Assembly (NCBI GenBank): GCA_030836185.1
Contig: JAURQH010000021.1
Location: 62,001-126,000, forward strand
DNA length: 64,000 nt
Origin: Planctomycetota bacterium
GTDB taxonomy: Bacteria; Planctomycetota; Planctomycetia; Planctomycetales; Planctomycetaceae
Direction: 5' to 3'
Below are positions 44,977 to 53,701 of the stretch, piece by piece. The first letter of the stretch is position 1. Every line of letters begins with the position of its first letter. Below the pieces are notes generated by a model, which ran no database searches, was not told the DNA's origin, and saw only the letters and a list, made by a program, of their open reading frames with translations. Position numbers and translations under genes: made by a program.

Positions 44977-45639
44977 TCACGACCTCCCTGATTGTAAAGC
45001 GAGTGACATGTGATCAAGGTTCACCGGAGGTAACGGACGCACTTCTCCATGTGCGGGAATCTGTTCCAGCCATTCGTGGATCGATAACTGATTAGCCAAG
45101 CCTGTTAAAGCGGCGATGACTCCTCCGTGACACACGACGACAGTTCGTTCCGGTTGATGGATCTTTTCACATGCCGTGGCAACACGTTCGACAAATTCAC
45201 GTGTCGTTTCACTTCCACCGGGACGATACTTGTTTGGTTCGGTAACCATTTTCATCATGTCGTCACCATGCTCGGCATAGATATCGTCCCAGGCTGTGAG
45301 TTCCCAATCGCCAAAATTTCGTTGGCTCAAACCTTGGCATTCTTCCAAATCGAGTCCGGTCAACTTTGCTAAATGCTCGGCTAGAATTCGTGCACGACTC
45401 AAACCAGAATGAACAATACGATCAACTGATAGACTGGCTAACGACTCAGCCACTTCAATCGCGTGTTGTCCTCCTGCGGGAGATAGCTCAACATCAGTTG
45501 CGCCGTAGCAGACATTTTGATGTTGCTCCGCAACGGCAGTGTGTCGAACAAAGAGAATTTCTGAAGCATCCCGTTGATTGTCGTTTTTTTGTAGGGTCCG
45601 CTGTGCGGACCGTTCTCCCTGAGCGTTGATTTCATTCAT
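44977..45639 (-). CDS. cobC: Histidine phosphatase family protein, CobC-like alpha-ribazole phosphatase
   Basis: This 220-residue phosphatase removes the 5'-phosphate of alpha-ribazole phosphate or adenosylcobalamin 5'-phosphate, completing nucleotide-loop assembly. The catalytic core is present: FVRHTAV (nucleophile His), HSGLSRARILAEHLA, NFGDWE and VVVCHGGVIAAL. Before it are about 30 odd residues, including RSAQRTL, encoded by a copy of the btuF palindrome arm, and a run of seven A bases. ATG 45639 overlaps the cobS stop as ATGA. The open frame continues to 45708 without support. Confidence 0.88.
   Translation of the reverse strand: MNEINAQGERSAQRTLQKNDNQRDASEILFVRHTAVAEQHQNVCYGATDVELSPAGGQHAIEVAESLASLSVDRIVHSGLSRARILAEHLAKLTGLDLEECQGLSQRNFGDWELTAWDDIYAEHGDDMMKMVTEPNKYRPGGSETTREFVERVATACEKIHQPERTVVVCHGGVIAALTGLANQLSIHEWLEQIPAHGEVRPLPPVNLDHMSLALQSGRS
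45591..45611 (-). repeat. Single arm of the GTAGGG palindrome inside the cobC 5' end
   Basis: The 21 bases are identical to the arm 44281-44301. Here they are translated in another frame, as RSAQRTL. A T7 tract (45584-45590) touches it on the plus strand. The full palindrome is not present. Confidence 0.85.
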
Positions 45640-46460
45640 ACCGGCCACCTCATGATGGACGCCAGCAAGATCACTAATTGACCAAGATAACCGACACTGC
45701 CGAGACAATCACCCGTGATGCCACGCAGTTTTATGAGCACGAGTCCACGAAACCAGATAACCAAGATCGTAAGACCAACAATCCCTGCAAGCGCCTGCCA
45801 GGGTTGAAGATACATCCACAATACGAACACCGGAACCATCCAGACGCTGCCGATGAAAACATCCTTGAGAGTCATTCGCTGACCGACATCACGAGAGAGC
45901 GATTCCCGTTGTTCAATGGGTGGAACCAGCCACATCACGACAAGGATGACCCAGCGTCCGATCACTCCCGAGGCTATCAGTACAACGGCCCAATGAAGTA
46001 ATTCGTTGGGATCAATCACATTCAAAAGATGAATGGTGGCTCCTGTCCGAATGGCAACTGCCGAGACGAGACCCAATACGCCGTAGGTACCGAGACGGCT
46101 GTCCTTCATGATTTCCAAAACTCGTTCGCGAGTCCATCCCCCTCCGAAGGCATCACAACAATCGGCCACCGCATCTTCGTGCATTGCTCCGGTGAGTCGA
46201 AGTTCGAGGGTCAACGAGACCATCACTGCTAACCATATTAGCCAGACGAGAGAAGTCGACCAAATGAGCCCAACGGTGATGACAGAAATCATTCCTCCCA
46301 CCAAAGGAAAATAACGTGGACAATCACGGAGAGATTGTGCATCAGCCGCGCGAGAAGAAATTGGCACGCGGGTTAAAAATTGAATCGCCGTGATGAATGC
46401 CCACCACTGTTGTTTGAAAATATTCGTCGAGGAAGTGACCGTAGAAACAGAAGCCGTCAT
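45636..46460 (-). CDS. cobS: Adenosylcobinamide-GDP ribazoletransferase (cobalamin synthase) CobS
   Basis: CobS is an integral membrane enzyme that joins AdoCbi-GDP with alpha-ribazole (phosphate) to complete adenosylcobalamin. It is 274 residues, close to the family length, with several hydrophobic helices. The metal-binding motif is in HEDAVADCCDAFGGGWTRER, followed by ImKDSRLGTYGVLGLV, a family hallmark. ATG 46460 overlaps the cobT stop as ATGA, and the end overlaps cobC. It does not need CbiB itself but depends on that product being made elsewhere. Confidence 0.93.
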   Translation of the reverse strand: MTASVSTVTSSTNIFKQQWWAFITAIQFLTRVPISSRAADAQSLRDCPRYFPLVGGMISVITVGLIWSTSLVWLIWLAVMVSLTLELRLTGAMHEDAVADCCDAFGGGWTRERVLEIMKDSRLGTYGVLGLVSAVAIRTGATIHLLNVIDPNELLHWAVVLIASGVIGRWVILVVMWLVPPIEQRESLSRDVGQRMTLKDVFIGSVWMVPVFVLWMYLQPWQALAGIVGLTILVIWFRGLVLIKLRGITGDCLGSVGYLGQLVILLASIMRWPV

Positions 46461-47485
46461 GAGGTTGCCTCCTTCGGAATCCCCAAGTCTGCAAATGTCG
46501 CCATGTTTGACATCAAGGCAGCAGCCGCATCGAGCATCGGCATTAATAACAATGCCCCCGACCCTTCACCCAGTCGCATGTCCCATTCGAGGAACGGTTG
46601 CAACTTGAGATGTTCCAACGCGCGTCGATGCCCGGGCTCGGCCGACAAGTGAGCAGCAATAAAATACTCGGCACAGCCCGGATGTAATCGCTCGGCAATC
46701 AATGCTGCGGACGTTGTCACATAACCGTCGAGAACAATCGTCAGTTTTTGTTGTGCCGCGCGAACCATCAGACCGGCCATGGCTACGATCTCATATCCTG
46801 ACACGGCGGCAATGGCTTTTTTGTCCTCAAGAGATTTCACACGCTCGACGGCATCACCGACAAAGGTCCGTTTGTGGGACAACATGGCATCATCGGCCCC
46901 CGCTCCGCGTCCCACCGAATATTCAACAGGAACATCGGCCAGCAATGTGGTCAAACAGGCGGCGGGAGTCGTGTTGCCGATTCCCATTTCGCCACACGAG
47001 ATCACCTTGATGCCATCATCGTAAGCTCGTTCGGCTTCATTGAAACCAATCTGCCAGGCTTGATCGAATTCCGCGACCGTCATGGCCGGTTCACAGGACA
47101 AGTCACGAGTCCCGCTACGAATAACCGAATCAACGTAAGTAACATCAGAAGAACAGTTTGCGGTTTGAATAATGTCTCCTGAAACACCCACATTGACGAG
47201 TTTCAGATTGGTGTGGGATTGCTTGGCCAAAACCGATGAGGCAGCACCTCCCCCGAGAATATTGGCCACCATCAACGCCGTCACATCAGAGGGCCACGCG
47301 GAGACTCCCGATTCGACGACGCCATGATCGCCAGCAAACAGGACCATACGTCTCGGCTGCGTGACGGGAGAGAGTGATTGTTGAATATCACATAATCGCG
47401 CAGCGAGATCTTCCAGTCGCGCCAAGCTGCCGGGCGGTTTGGTGAGTTGGTCGAGGTGTGATTGGATGTCTTCAGGTGTCAACAT
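46457..47485 (-). CDS. cobT: Nicotinate-nucleotide-dimethylbenzimidazole phosphoribosyltransferase CobT
   Basis: CobT activates 5,6-dimethylbenzimidazole with nicotinate mononucleotide to give alpha-ribazole phosphate. The 342-residue protein starts at ATG 47485 (MLTPEDIQSHLDQLTKPPGSL). Diagnostic segments are FAGDHGVVESGVSAWP, CGEMGIGNTT and the catalytic-Glu region MRLGEGSGALLLMP. An open frame extends 99 nt further upstream across the GTAGGG repeat, but the conserved N-terminus marks the start. With BluB it makes the lower-ligand branch of this operon. Confidence 0.94.
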   Translation of the reverse strand: MLTPEDIQSHLDQLTKPPGSLARLEDLAARLCDIQQSLSPVTQPRRMVLFAGDHGVVESGVSAWPSDVTALMVANILGGGAASSVLAKQSHTNLKLVNVGVSGDIIQTANCSSDVTYVDSVIRSGTRDLSCEPAMTVAEFDQAWQIGFNEAERAYDDGIKVISCGEMGIGNTTPAACLTTLLADVPVEYSVGRGAGADDAMLSHKRTFVGDAVERVKSLEDKKAIAAVSGYEIVAMAGLMVRAAQQKLTIVLDGYVTTSAALIAERLHPGCAEYFIAAHLSAEPGHRRALEHLKLQPFLEWDMRLGEGSGALLLMPMLDAAAALMSNMATFADLGIPKEATS

Positions 47486-47511
47486 ATTGAAGTCACTAAT
47501 AGAACGTAACT

Positions 47512-47575
47512 GTAGGGCCGGTTTCACCGGCCTGAATGATCTCTGGTTTTTGATGGCCGGTGGAACCGGCCCTAC
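47512..47575. repeat. Palindromic GTAGGG repeat upstream of cobT
   Basis: The arms 47512-47532 (GTAGGGCCGGTTTCACCGG...) and 47555-47575 pair with one mismatch around a 22-nt centre. The ends GTAGGG and CCCTAC are those of the btuF element, but the inner arm sequence differs. It occupies most of the cobO-cobT gap, about 26 nt before the cobT ATG. Confidence 0.85.
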
Positions 47576-47607
47576 GCTTGTCACTGCTATGAATTTATTA
47601 ACTTTGT

Positions 47608-48231
47608 TTAGAACTCCACTCCCGGTTGAGGTTTGATCCCCGCCTTGAAGGGATGCTTGATGAGTTTCATTTCAGATGCCAGGTCGGCAACGTCGAGTAA
47701 CTCCTGCGGTGCGTTGCGTCCTGTAATGACCACATGCAGATCGTGTCGTTTACTCTTGAGCTCATTAAGCACTTTTTCGACTTCAATGTACTTATACCTC
47801 AAAGCAATATTGAGTTCGTCCAGAATGACCATATTGAACGAGGGGTCACGCAGTAGCTCGACTGCTTTGTCCCAGCCTTTGCCCGCCGTGGCGATATCAC
47901 GTTCTCGATCCTGCGTCTTCCAGGTGAAACCTTCTCCCATCGAGTGAATTTCGATGGGCAGATTGAGTTTGGGAATGATAGTCGCTTCACCGGTGGAGAT
48001 GGCTCCCTTAATGAATTGCACGATGCCAACTTTCATATCGTGTCCGAGAGCCCTCAATGCCATCCCGAACGCGGCTGTTGATTTTCCTTTGCCATCACCC
48101 GTGTGAACGATGATGAGTCCTTTTTCGTCAGTCGTCTTGGCCATCTTTTTTTCGAAGACTTCATTCTTCCGTACCATCTTCTTGCGGTGCGCTTCGTTGA
48201 TTTCTGCTTCGGATTTTTGCGTTGAACTCAT
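47608..48231 (-). CDS. cobO: Cob(I)yrinic acid a,c-diamide adenosyltransferase CobO
   Basis: CobO (BtuR/CobA type) adds the 5'-deoxyadenosyl group from ATP to Co(I) corrinoids. The 207-residue protein has the family P-loop HTGDGKGKSTAAFGMALRA, IVQFIKG, and NMVILDELNIALRYKYI, then VVITGRNAPQELLDVADLASEM. ATG 48231 overlaps the cobQ stop as ATGA. About 30 charged residues precede the P-loop region, which is common. The gap of about 120 nt to cobT downstream holds a palindromic repeat. Confidence 0.94.
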   Translation of the reverse strand: MSSTQKSEAEINEAHRKKMVRKNEVFEKKMAKTTDEKGLIIVHTGDGKGKSTAAFGMALRALGHDMKVGIVQFIKGAISTGEATIIPKLNLPIEIHSMGEGFTWKTQDRERDIATAGKGWDKAVELLRDPSFNMVILDELNIALRYKYIEVEKVLNELKSKRHDLHVVITGRNAPQELLDVADLASEMKLIKHPFKAGIKPQPGVEF

Positions 48232-49745
48232 GATACGGTTTCTATTTCAGAATTGATCAATTGCATTAAGCGATCGGTTCCGATGGCAGCTTCCACTTCA
48301 TCGGCAAGTCGGTCCAGTTCGCGTTCCGTCAATTCAGCATAAGGTTGGGAAGACGACGAGTCTTTGCCAGTTTGTCGACAGATTTTCTCGATCCATGCAG
48401 CCCGGAATTGGTCATTATGAAACAGACCATGCAGGTAACAGCCCCAGACTGAATTGCCATAACCTGATGATCCGCAACGATATGTCGCTTCCGACACTTT
48501 CAACCAACCGTTATCGGCAGTGCTTGTTCCCTGATGGATCTCATAACCTGAAACGCTCAGCCCGGCAGTCCTCGGTACGGGTGAGTTCTCGCAAATAGTG
48601 GCTGTGATTCGTCGGGTTTGTTTGGGTGTTTGTTCGAAAGTGGTCTGAACGGGAAGCAGTCCCAAACCATCCGCACCGGGGAGGTCCGATTCCAATTGAT
48701 GCGGATTCTCGATTCCGGTTCCCAGCATTTGATAACCACCGCACAGGCCGATGATTTCGACTCCAGCTTCAGCAGCATCAACAATGGCAGCAGCCAATCC
48801 GGTTTCTCGTAACCAGGCCAAATCATCAAGCGTGCTTTTGGTTCCCGGCAATAGAATGACATCGGGTGTACCCAAGTGGCGTGCCGACCGGATGAAACGA
48901 ATGCGTGTGTTTGATTCGCTTCGCAGCGCGTCAACATCGTCGAGGTTCGAGATGCGAGGGAAATAGATGACGGCAATGTCAATTTGGTCGGTAACTGCTT
49001 GATGCGAGATGCGTGTCTCTTGCACGGGTGCCGCGTCTTCTTCGGGAAGATTCAAATCTGTCACCCAGGGAACGACACCTAAAACCGGAAGCCCGCTACG
49101 CTCTTCCAGAATTTTCACTCCGTCATCAAACAGTGAGTGATCGCCTCGAAATTTGTTGACAATCAATCCGCAAACCTGCTGACGATCTTTGTTTGGCAAT
49201 AATGACAAGGTTCCCAGCAGTTGTGCAAAGATGCCACCAAGCTCGATGTTACCTACGAGTAACACGGGAGCATCGGCATAGTGGGCGACGCGCATGTTGA
49301 CGAAATCGAACTCTTGCAGATTCAGTTCGGCGGGGCTGCCCGCACCCTCAATAATGACCAGATCATATTCTTCCCTGAGAGCATCCAATGCGGACGTCAT
49401 TTCTGTCCACAACATTTTTGAACGCTCAAAGTAATCGCGAGCGTTCAGATTGTTCCAGGGCCTCCCGTTGACGATCACTTGCGATCGAGAGTCGGCTTCC
49501 GGCTTGAGCAACACGGGATTCATCTGCACGGTCGGTTCGATGCCGCAAGCAAGTGCCTGCAAAGCTTGCGAACGTCCGATCTCTCCACCGTCTGCACAAA
49601 CTGCCGCGTTGTTGGACATATTTTGGGCTTTGAACGGTGCAACACGCAGACCGTACCGTCGAAAAATACGACATAAAGCGAATGTCAGTAAGCTTTTACC
49701 TGCAGATGAGCAAGTGCCCTGAATCATGAGAGTCCGCGCTGTCAT
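48228..49745 (-). CDS. cobQ: Cobyric acid synthase CobQ (CbiP)
   Basis: CobQ amidates four carboxylates of adenosylcobyrinic a,c-diamide using glutamine and ATP. The 505-residue protein begins MTARTLMIQGTCSSAGKS (the P-loop-like N-terminus), has DLVIIEGAGSPAELNL in the synthetase domain, and a class-I-type amidotransferase domain with the nucleophile region IIGLCGGYQMLG and the C-terminal YLHGLFHN histidine. ATG 49745 overlaps the bluB stop as ATGA; an extra 31 upstream codons are not credible. Its substrate would need corrin-ring enzymes not found in the window. Confidence 0.94.
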   Translation of the reverse strand: MTARTLMIQGTCSSAGKSLLTFALCRIFRRYGLRVAPFKAQNMSNNAAVCADGGEIGRSQALQALACGIEPTVQMNPVLLKPEADSRSQVIVNGRPWNNLNARDYFERSKMLWTEMTSALDALREEYDLVIIEGAGSPAELNLQEFDFVNMRVAHYADAPVLLVGNIELGGIFAQLLGTLSLLPNKDRQQVCGLIVNKFRGDHSLFDDGVKILEERSGLPVLGVVPWVTDLNLPEEDAAPVQETRISHQAVTDQIDIAVIYFPRISNLDDVDALRSESNTRIRFIRSARHLGTPDVILLPGTKSTLDDLAWLRETGLAAAIVDAAEAGVEIIGLCGGYQMLGTGIENPHQLESDLPGADGLGLLPVQTTFEQTPKQTRRITATICENSPVPRTAGLSVSGYEIHQGTSTADNGWLKVSEATYRCGSSGYGNSVWGCYLHGLFHNDQFRAAWIEKICRQTGKDSSSSQPYAELTERELDRLADEVEAAIGTDRLMQLINSEIETVS

Positions 49746-50398
49746 GAGTTCTCCCGGACAGTTTGGATTGGCTCTGTGGCTTTTTGGTTCCACGATTCGT
49801 AGAAGACCACCTCTTCGAGAGGCGTGCGTGTTTTCCAACCTTGCTGTTCAAGATGTGGTCGGTCCTCAAAATATTCGGGGATCCCCAAGCAGAGATAGCC
49901 CACCAATGTGATTTCAGGAGGGATCTCGAGAATCTCTTTAACTCGCTCAGGATCAAGCAGACTGACCCAACACATTCCCACACCTTCCGCTCGTGCGGCC
50001 AACCACAAATTCTGAATCGCACAGCAGGTACTATAAACGTCGGTTTCCGGCATCGTATTTCGACCGGCAACATGCGGTCCACCGCGTGAGGAGTCACAAG
50101 TGACGGCAATGTTAACGGGAGCCGACCGGATCGCTTCCAAATGAAGCGACAGATACTTTTCGCGTTCGATGCCGATGTAGTTTCCAGCCGCTTTGTTATT
50201 CTCTTCAGCAACCAGGTCGGCAATGGTCGATTGAGTTTCTTGAGAACGAATGATGGTAAAATTCCAAGGCTGCATGAAACCGACCGAGCCCGCGTGATGG
50301 GCGGCGTCAAGAATTATTCCAAGTGTTTCCCGCGGGATCTCGTCCGGTCCGAAATCACGGACATCGCGTCTGCGGTAAATCGCCTCGAACAATTCCAT
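49742..50398 (-). CDS. bluB: 5,6-dimethylbenzimidazole synthase BluB
   Basis: BluB is a flavin-destroying nitroreductase-fold enzyme that converts FMNH2 and O2 to 5,6-dimethylbenzimidazole, the lower ligand of cobalamin. The 218-residue protein has the typical RRRDVRDFGPDEI start, the VGFMQPWNFTIIR segment, and AEGVGMCWVSLLDP. Its place next to cobQ and cobT supports BluB over a general nitroreductase. It means this organism makes DMB aerobically. It starts 27 nt after the lipoprotein gene and its stop overlaps cobQ. Confidence 0.93.
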   Translation of the reverse strand: MELFEAIYRRRDVRDFGPDEIPRETLGIILDAAHHAGSVGFMQPWNFTIIRSQETQSTIADLVAEENNKAAGNYIGIEREKYLSLHLEAIRSAPVNIAVTCDSSRGGPHVAGRNTMPETDVYSTCCAIQNLWLAARAEGVGMCWVSLLDPERVKEILEIPPEITLVGYLCLGIPEYFEDRPHLEQQGWKTRTPLEEVVFYESWNQKATEPIQTVRENS

Positions 50399-50425
50399 CG
50401 GGTCACTCCTGTTGAAAGTCAGAGA

Positions 50426-50731
50426 TCATTCTGTTGATGCAGCGTTTGAGGTGACGGGAAAATAACGGGGAGCCGACGGTGATTGGCTTTGCAGTTGCGT
50501 CGCCTCGACGAAGCTTTTATTCTTTGCTTGGCGGTCAATCACGAGGACTTTATGAACCGTTGGTTTTCCCGTGTCGGCATCAATAAGTTCGCTGGCAGAA
50601 ATCTGACGTTCCTTCCCCTCAAGATCGATTACGGTGTACTGACTCTCGACCGTTTGGATATCTCCAGTTTCAGCAGCTCCACAACCAAACAAACAACAAA
50701 CGATAAACAGGAGCAAGAGGGACCATTTCAT
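50426..50731 (-). CDS. Small lipoprotein of the cobalamin operon
   Basis: This 101-residue protein has a lipoprotein signal ([17 protein letters not shown], lipid site near Cys17) and about 84 mature residues that match nothing I know; they contain [20 protein letters not shown]. Its start overlaps the stop of the DUF1559 gene as ATGA, and bluB begins 27 nt after it. It is therefore inside the riboswitch-controlled transcript. It may assist corrinoid handling at the envelope, but only its context suggests so. Confidence 0.75.
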   Translation of the reverse strand: MKWSLLLLFIVCCLFGCGAAETGDIQTVESQYTVIDLEGKERQISASELIDADTGKPTVHKVLVIDRQAKNKSFVEATQLQSQSPSAPRYFPVTSNAASTE

Positions 50732-51660
50732 TGCAGCCCTCCCATCTTGGATTCCAGCTTGTCCCGATTATCAAAGACAATGTTGCTGTCCAGAGGCCCA
50801 AACCAACCGATGCTTAATTCCTCGGCGATCCCACCATAAAAGTTCGGCGCAGTCACGGTTCCCGACATGATGGCGTTTGTCACTCGCCCATCACACCAGA
50901 TGACATTGGCCGTCCGACCTGTATGCCGAAAATGAGTCGAGGGAATAGGTTGCCCCCAGACGCCGGGTTGATCAAGAGGGTGAGAACCATTCACATAATA
51001 AACGGGTTCAATGAACGGGTATTCAATCGCAACCGAACTTCCGCTATCGCCACAAGATAATGCCGTGTCGGTGAAGGCAACCGTTCGAGCCAATGACCCG
51101 ATGTCGCGCATCCGCGATGTTTGGATTTGACCGAGAGCATAATTGGCCCAACCGTGGATGTAGGCGGTGCCTCCGACATAGTTTGCGTTGTAGCCGTAGC
51201 CTCCTCCTCCTGCTTCAAATGCGCCCGACCCTCCACACAACGTAGGAGAACTCATATCCTGACTGAAGTTACCAAAAGACGGGCAACGCTTGACGTTCTC
51301 GTTACTTTCAAAATAGGGCGAGAGTGGTCCGCGATGCGCATCCCAAAGGTCGCTTGGCGTGTCTCGTGCTCCGAACCATCTTTGCAGATTGTCAGGTGTT
51401 CCTGCGGGAGGCCAGTAACCGCCGTTGGAATCGGCGTACATATGGCACGCCAAACCAATTTGGCGAAGATTGTTTTTACAACTCACCCTGCGGGCGGCGC
51501 CTCGTGCCTGCTGAACGGCGGGTAATAATAATGCGACCAGCACCGCGATGATGGCAATGACAACCAGTAATTCGATGAGAGTGAACCCTCTGGTGCAAGA
51601 CGACTTGCGGGGTTGTGTCGGAGCGCAGCAGCGCACAGAAAACAAAGCCTCTTTCAACAT
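50728..51660 (-). CDS. DUF1559 pseudopilin-like protein heading the cobalamin operon
   Basis: This 310-residue protein has a prepilin N-terminus: about 24 residues, then [23 protein letters not shown], with the Gly-Phe cleavage site and conserved Glu at +5. The DUF1559 ectodomain follows ([28 protein letters not shown]) and ends with the H-x(9)-DG motif, [15 protein letters not shown]. It is the first gene after the cobalamin riboswitch and is coupled to the lipoprotein gene. The DUF1559 family has no known link to cobalamin, so this context is unusual. A role in a surface structure for corrinoid capture would be speculation. Confidence 0.9.
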   Translation of the reverse strand: MLKEALFSVRCCAPTQPRKSSCTRGFTLIELLVVIAIIAVLVALLLPAVQQARGAARRVSCKNNLRQIGLACHMYADSNGGYWPPAGTPDNLQRWFGARDTPSDLWDAHRGPLSPYFESNENVKRCPSFGNFSQDMSSPTLCGGSGAFEAGGGGYGYNANYVGGTAYIHGWANYALGQIQTSRMRDIGSLARTVAFTDTALSCGDSGSSVAIEYPFIEPVYYVNGSHPLDQPGVWGQPIPSTHFRHTGRTANVIWCDGRVTNAIMSGTVTAPNFYGGIAEELSIGWFGPLDSNIVFDNRDKLESKMGGLQ

Positions 51661-51825
51661 GGCAATTTCCTCGTTGCGATTGTTGACCGAAGATCACTTC
51701 GATCGGAAAGAGACGCACGAAGAAAACAGGTCGTTATTAAGCGTCGCGCAGAGAACAACGAAGATTCGCTATTGCGCACAGCCTGATTGCGATCCACTTC
51801 CGTCGAGTGATCTCTTCACTAAAAC
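51661..51825 (-). other. Leader between riboswitch and first operon gene
   Basis: About 165 nt of untranslated leader. Directly after the riboswitch, GTGATC (near 51829) can pair with GATCAC about 14 nt downstream, a possible expression platform. There is no clear terminator U-tract. Confidence 0.4.
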
Positions 51826-51996
51826 TGATCACAGGCAGGTCTTCTGGCTCCCGGATCGACCTACTGGCTGCGCCTTCCCGTCATCCTTTGACAGTGGCAG
51901 TGGCAGCGTTCGTCCCCGGTTACAGCGGCGGGACCGCAACGGATTTGCACCGTTTTCCCTATTCTCCGAGAGATGACTTCTCCCCCGGCACCCGTA
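51826..51996 (-). ncRNA. Cobalamin riboswitch
   Basis: Read on the minus strand, the conserved elements occur in the canonical order: AGGGAA, GGTGCAAATCC, GCGGTCCCGCCGCTGTAA, the B12-box core GCCACTG, GGAAGGCG, AGTAGG, and GAGCCAGAAGACCTGCC. This is the RFAM-type AdoCbl/cobalamin riboswitch; I identified it by eye from these motifs. It would repress the operon when cobalamin is bound. Ends are approximate. It precedes the DUF1559 gene by about 165 nt and lies downstream of a good -35 box. Confidence 0.93.
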
Positions 51997-52005
51997 TCGT
52001 CCATG

Positions 52006-52034
52006 ACGTTACACAGCCTGCTTCCGCCTGTCAA
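52006..52034 (-). promoter_or_regulatory. Candidate sigma-70-type promoter of the cobalamin operon
   Basis: On the minus strand a perfect TTGACA (52029-52034) lies 17 bases upstream of TAACGT (52006-52011), a weak -10. The predicted start near 51999 coincides with the 5' end of the riboswitch, which strengthens the call. Confidence 0.5.
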
Positions 52035-52099
52035 ATCAATTCAACCAAGATCTTTTCGACGCCAAAATTCCTTCGAGAAAAGCAGAGTGGACCAGAAAA

Positions 52100-53701
52100 T
52101 TATTCCCACTCAATCGTGCTTGGTGGCTTCGAACTGACATCGTAAACCACGCGATTCACGCCGCGAACGGTGTTGATGATACGAGTTGAGATGCGTTGCA
52201 AAACTTCTGTCGGCATGGGATACCAATCCGCCGTCATAAAGTCATCAGTGCTCACTGCCCGGACGGCAATGACGTCTTCGTAAGTCCGACCGTCTCCCAT
52301 CACGCCAACAGACTGAATCGGCAACAACACAGCAAATGCTTGCTGAATCGACCGATATAAGTCGGCATTGCGAAGCTCCTCTATAACGATTGAGTCGGCC
52401 TGACGCAAAGTGACAAGCCGCTCTTCGGTGATTTCGCCAAGACAACGAACAGCCAGACCCGGTCCAGGGAATGGATGTCTCCAGACAATCGATTCCGGCA
52501 AACCAAGTTCAAGCCCCATACTGCGGACTTCGTCTTTGAACAAATCTCGCAACGGTTCGACAAGTTGGAAGCCGAGCTTCTCAGGCAAGCCACCCACATT
52601 ATGATGAGACTTAATCGTGGCAGCGGGACCGTCCACATTGGCTCCCGACTCGATCACATCGGGATACAAAGTTCCCTGAGCGAGAAACCCGGCATCCTTG
52701 ATCGACTCGGCTTCTTTCTGAAACACTTCGATAAAGACGCGACCAATGATTTTTCGCTTTTCCTGAGGGTCGGTCACGCCGGCCAATTCATCCAGAAACC
52801 GATCCCGGGCATCGACGACATGTAAGTCGGTTTTGAAATGCTGAGTGAACTCGCGTTCGACTTCTTCTGCTTCACCCGCACGTAATAAGCCATTATTGAC
52901 AAAGATACACGAGAGCTGATCTCCGATGGCTTTATATAACAAAGCAGCAACGACCGCCGAATCAACTCCACCGGAGAGACCGCAAATGACGCGGTTATTG
53001 CCGACTTTCTGCTTGACGATTTCGACTTCCCGCTCGATTAACGAACTGATTTTCCAGGTTCCCTCGCAGCCACAAATTTTGCGAACAAAGTTCGCCAGTA
53101 GTTGACCACCTTGTTGGGTATGTGTCACTTCCGGGTGGAACTGCAATCCGAACAGTGGGCGAGATTTATGTTTGACGGCTGCATGAGGGCAAGAATCAGA
53201 CTGTGCCAATGTCTCAAAAGTGGCCGATGCCTCTTTGACCTGATCGCCGTGACTCATCCAGGCAGTAATATGCTCGGGCATGGAGTCGAAGAGATCCGCG
53301 TCAGGACTCACATTGCATTCGGTTCTGCCAAATTCGCGCGAATCGCCCGGCGAGACATCACACCCCGATGCCTGGCAGACGAGTTGCATCCCGTAACAAA
53401 TTCCCAAGATGGGAATGTCGAGATCAAAGATCGCCGGGTCGGGATGCGGGGCGTCTTCGCCATAAACGCTCGAAGGGCCGCCAGAGAGAATCAAACCCTT
53501 CGGGTTCAACTCTTTAATTCGTTCGACCGGCAGATCGTGTCGGACCAACTGGCAGAATACATTCTGCTCGCGAACACGGCGGGCAATGAGTTGGGCAGTT
53601 TGCGAACCGAAATCGAGGACGAGAATGACTTCGTCTTGCGGATCAATGAACCCTGTCTGACCATCCCACAACTGAACTTCTTTAGCAGTCGAACCGGACA
53701 T
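52100..53701 (-). CDS. guaA: GMP synthase (glutamine-hydrolysing) GuaA
   Basis: GuaA converts XMP to GMP with glutamine and ATP. The 533-residue protein has the N-terminal class I amidotransferase domain with [12 protein letters not shown] (nucleophile Cys) and [11 protein letters not shown] (His, Glu). The ATP-pyrophosphatase domain has [15 protein letters not shown], and the C-terminal dimerization domain ends IEWE. ATG 53701 with GAGGAAAC upstream is chosen; the frame is open to 53812, but those residues do not match the family. Its end lies just past the cobalamin operon promoter. Confidence 0.96.
   Translation of the reverse strand: MSGSTAKEVQLWDGQTGFIDPQDEVILVLDFGSQTAQLIARRVREQNVFCQLVRHDLPVERIKELNPKGLILSGGPSSVYGEDAPHPDPAIFDLDIPILGICYGMQLVCQASGCDVSPGDSREFGRTECNVSPDADLFDSMPEHITAWMSHGDQVKEASATFETLAQSDSCPHAAVKHKSRPLFGLQFHPEVTHTQQGGQLLANFVRKICGCEGTWKISSLIEREVEIVKQKVGNNRVICGLSGGVDSAVVAALLYKAIGDQLSCIFVNNGLLRAGEAEEVEREFTQHFKTDLHVVDARDRFLDELAGVTDPQEKRKIIGRVFIEVFQKEAESIKDAGFLAQGTLYPDVIESGANVDGPAATIKSHHNVGGLPEKLGFQLVEPLRDLFKDEVRSMGLELGLPESIVWRHPFPGPGLAVRCLGEITEERLVTLRQADSIVIEELRNADLYRSIQQAFAVLLPIQSVGVMGDGRTYEDVIAVRAVSTDDFMTADWYPMPTEVLQRISTRIINTVRGVNRVVYDVSSKPPSTIEWE

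Noticed and set aside
47486-47584. N-terminal extension of cobT across the GTAGGG repeat
   Set aside because: CobT's conserved start is MLTPEDIQSHLDQL at 47485; the upstream residues come from the palindrome and do not match the family. This differs from btuF, where no later ATG is available before the signal core.
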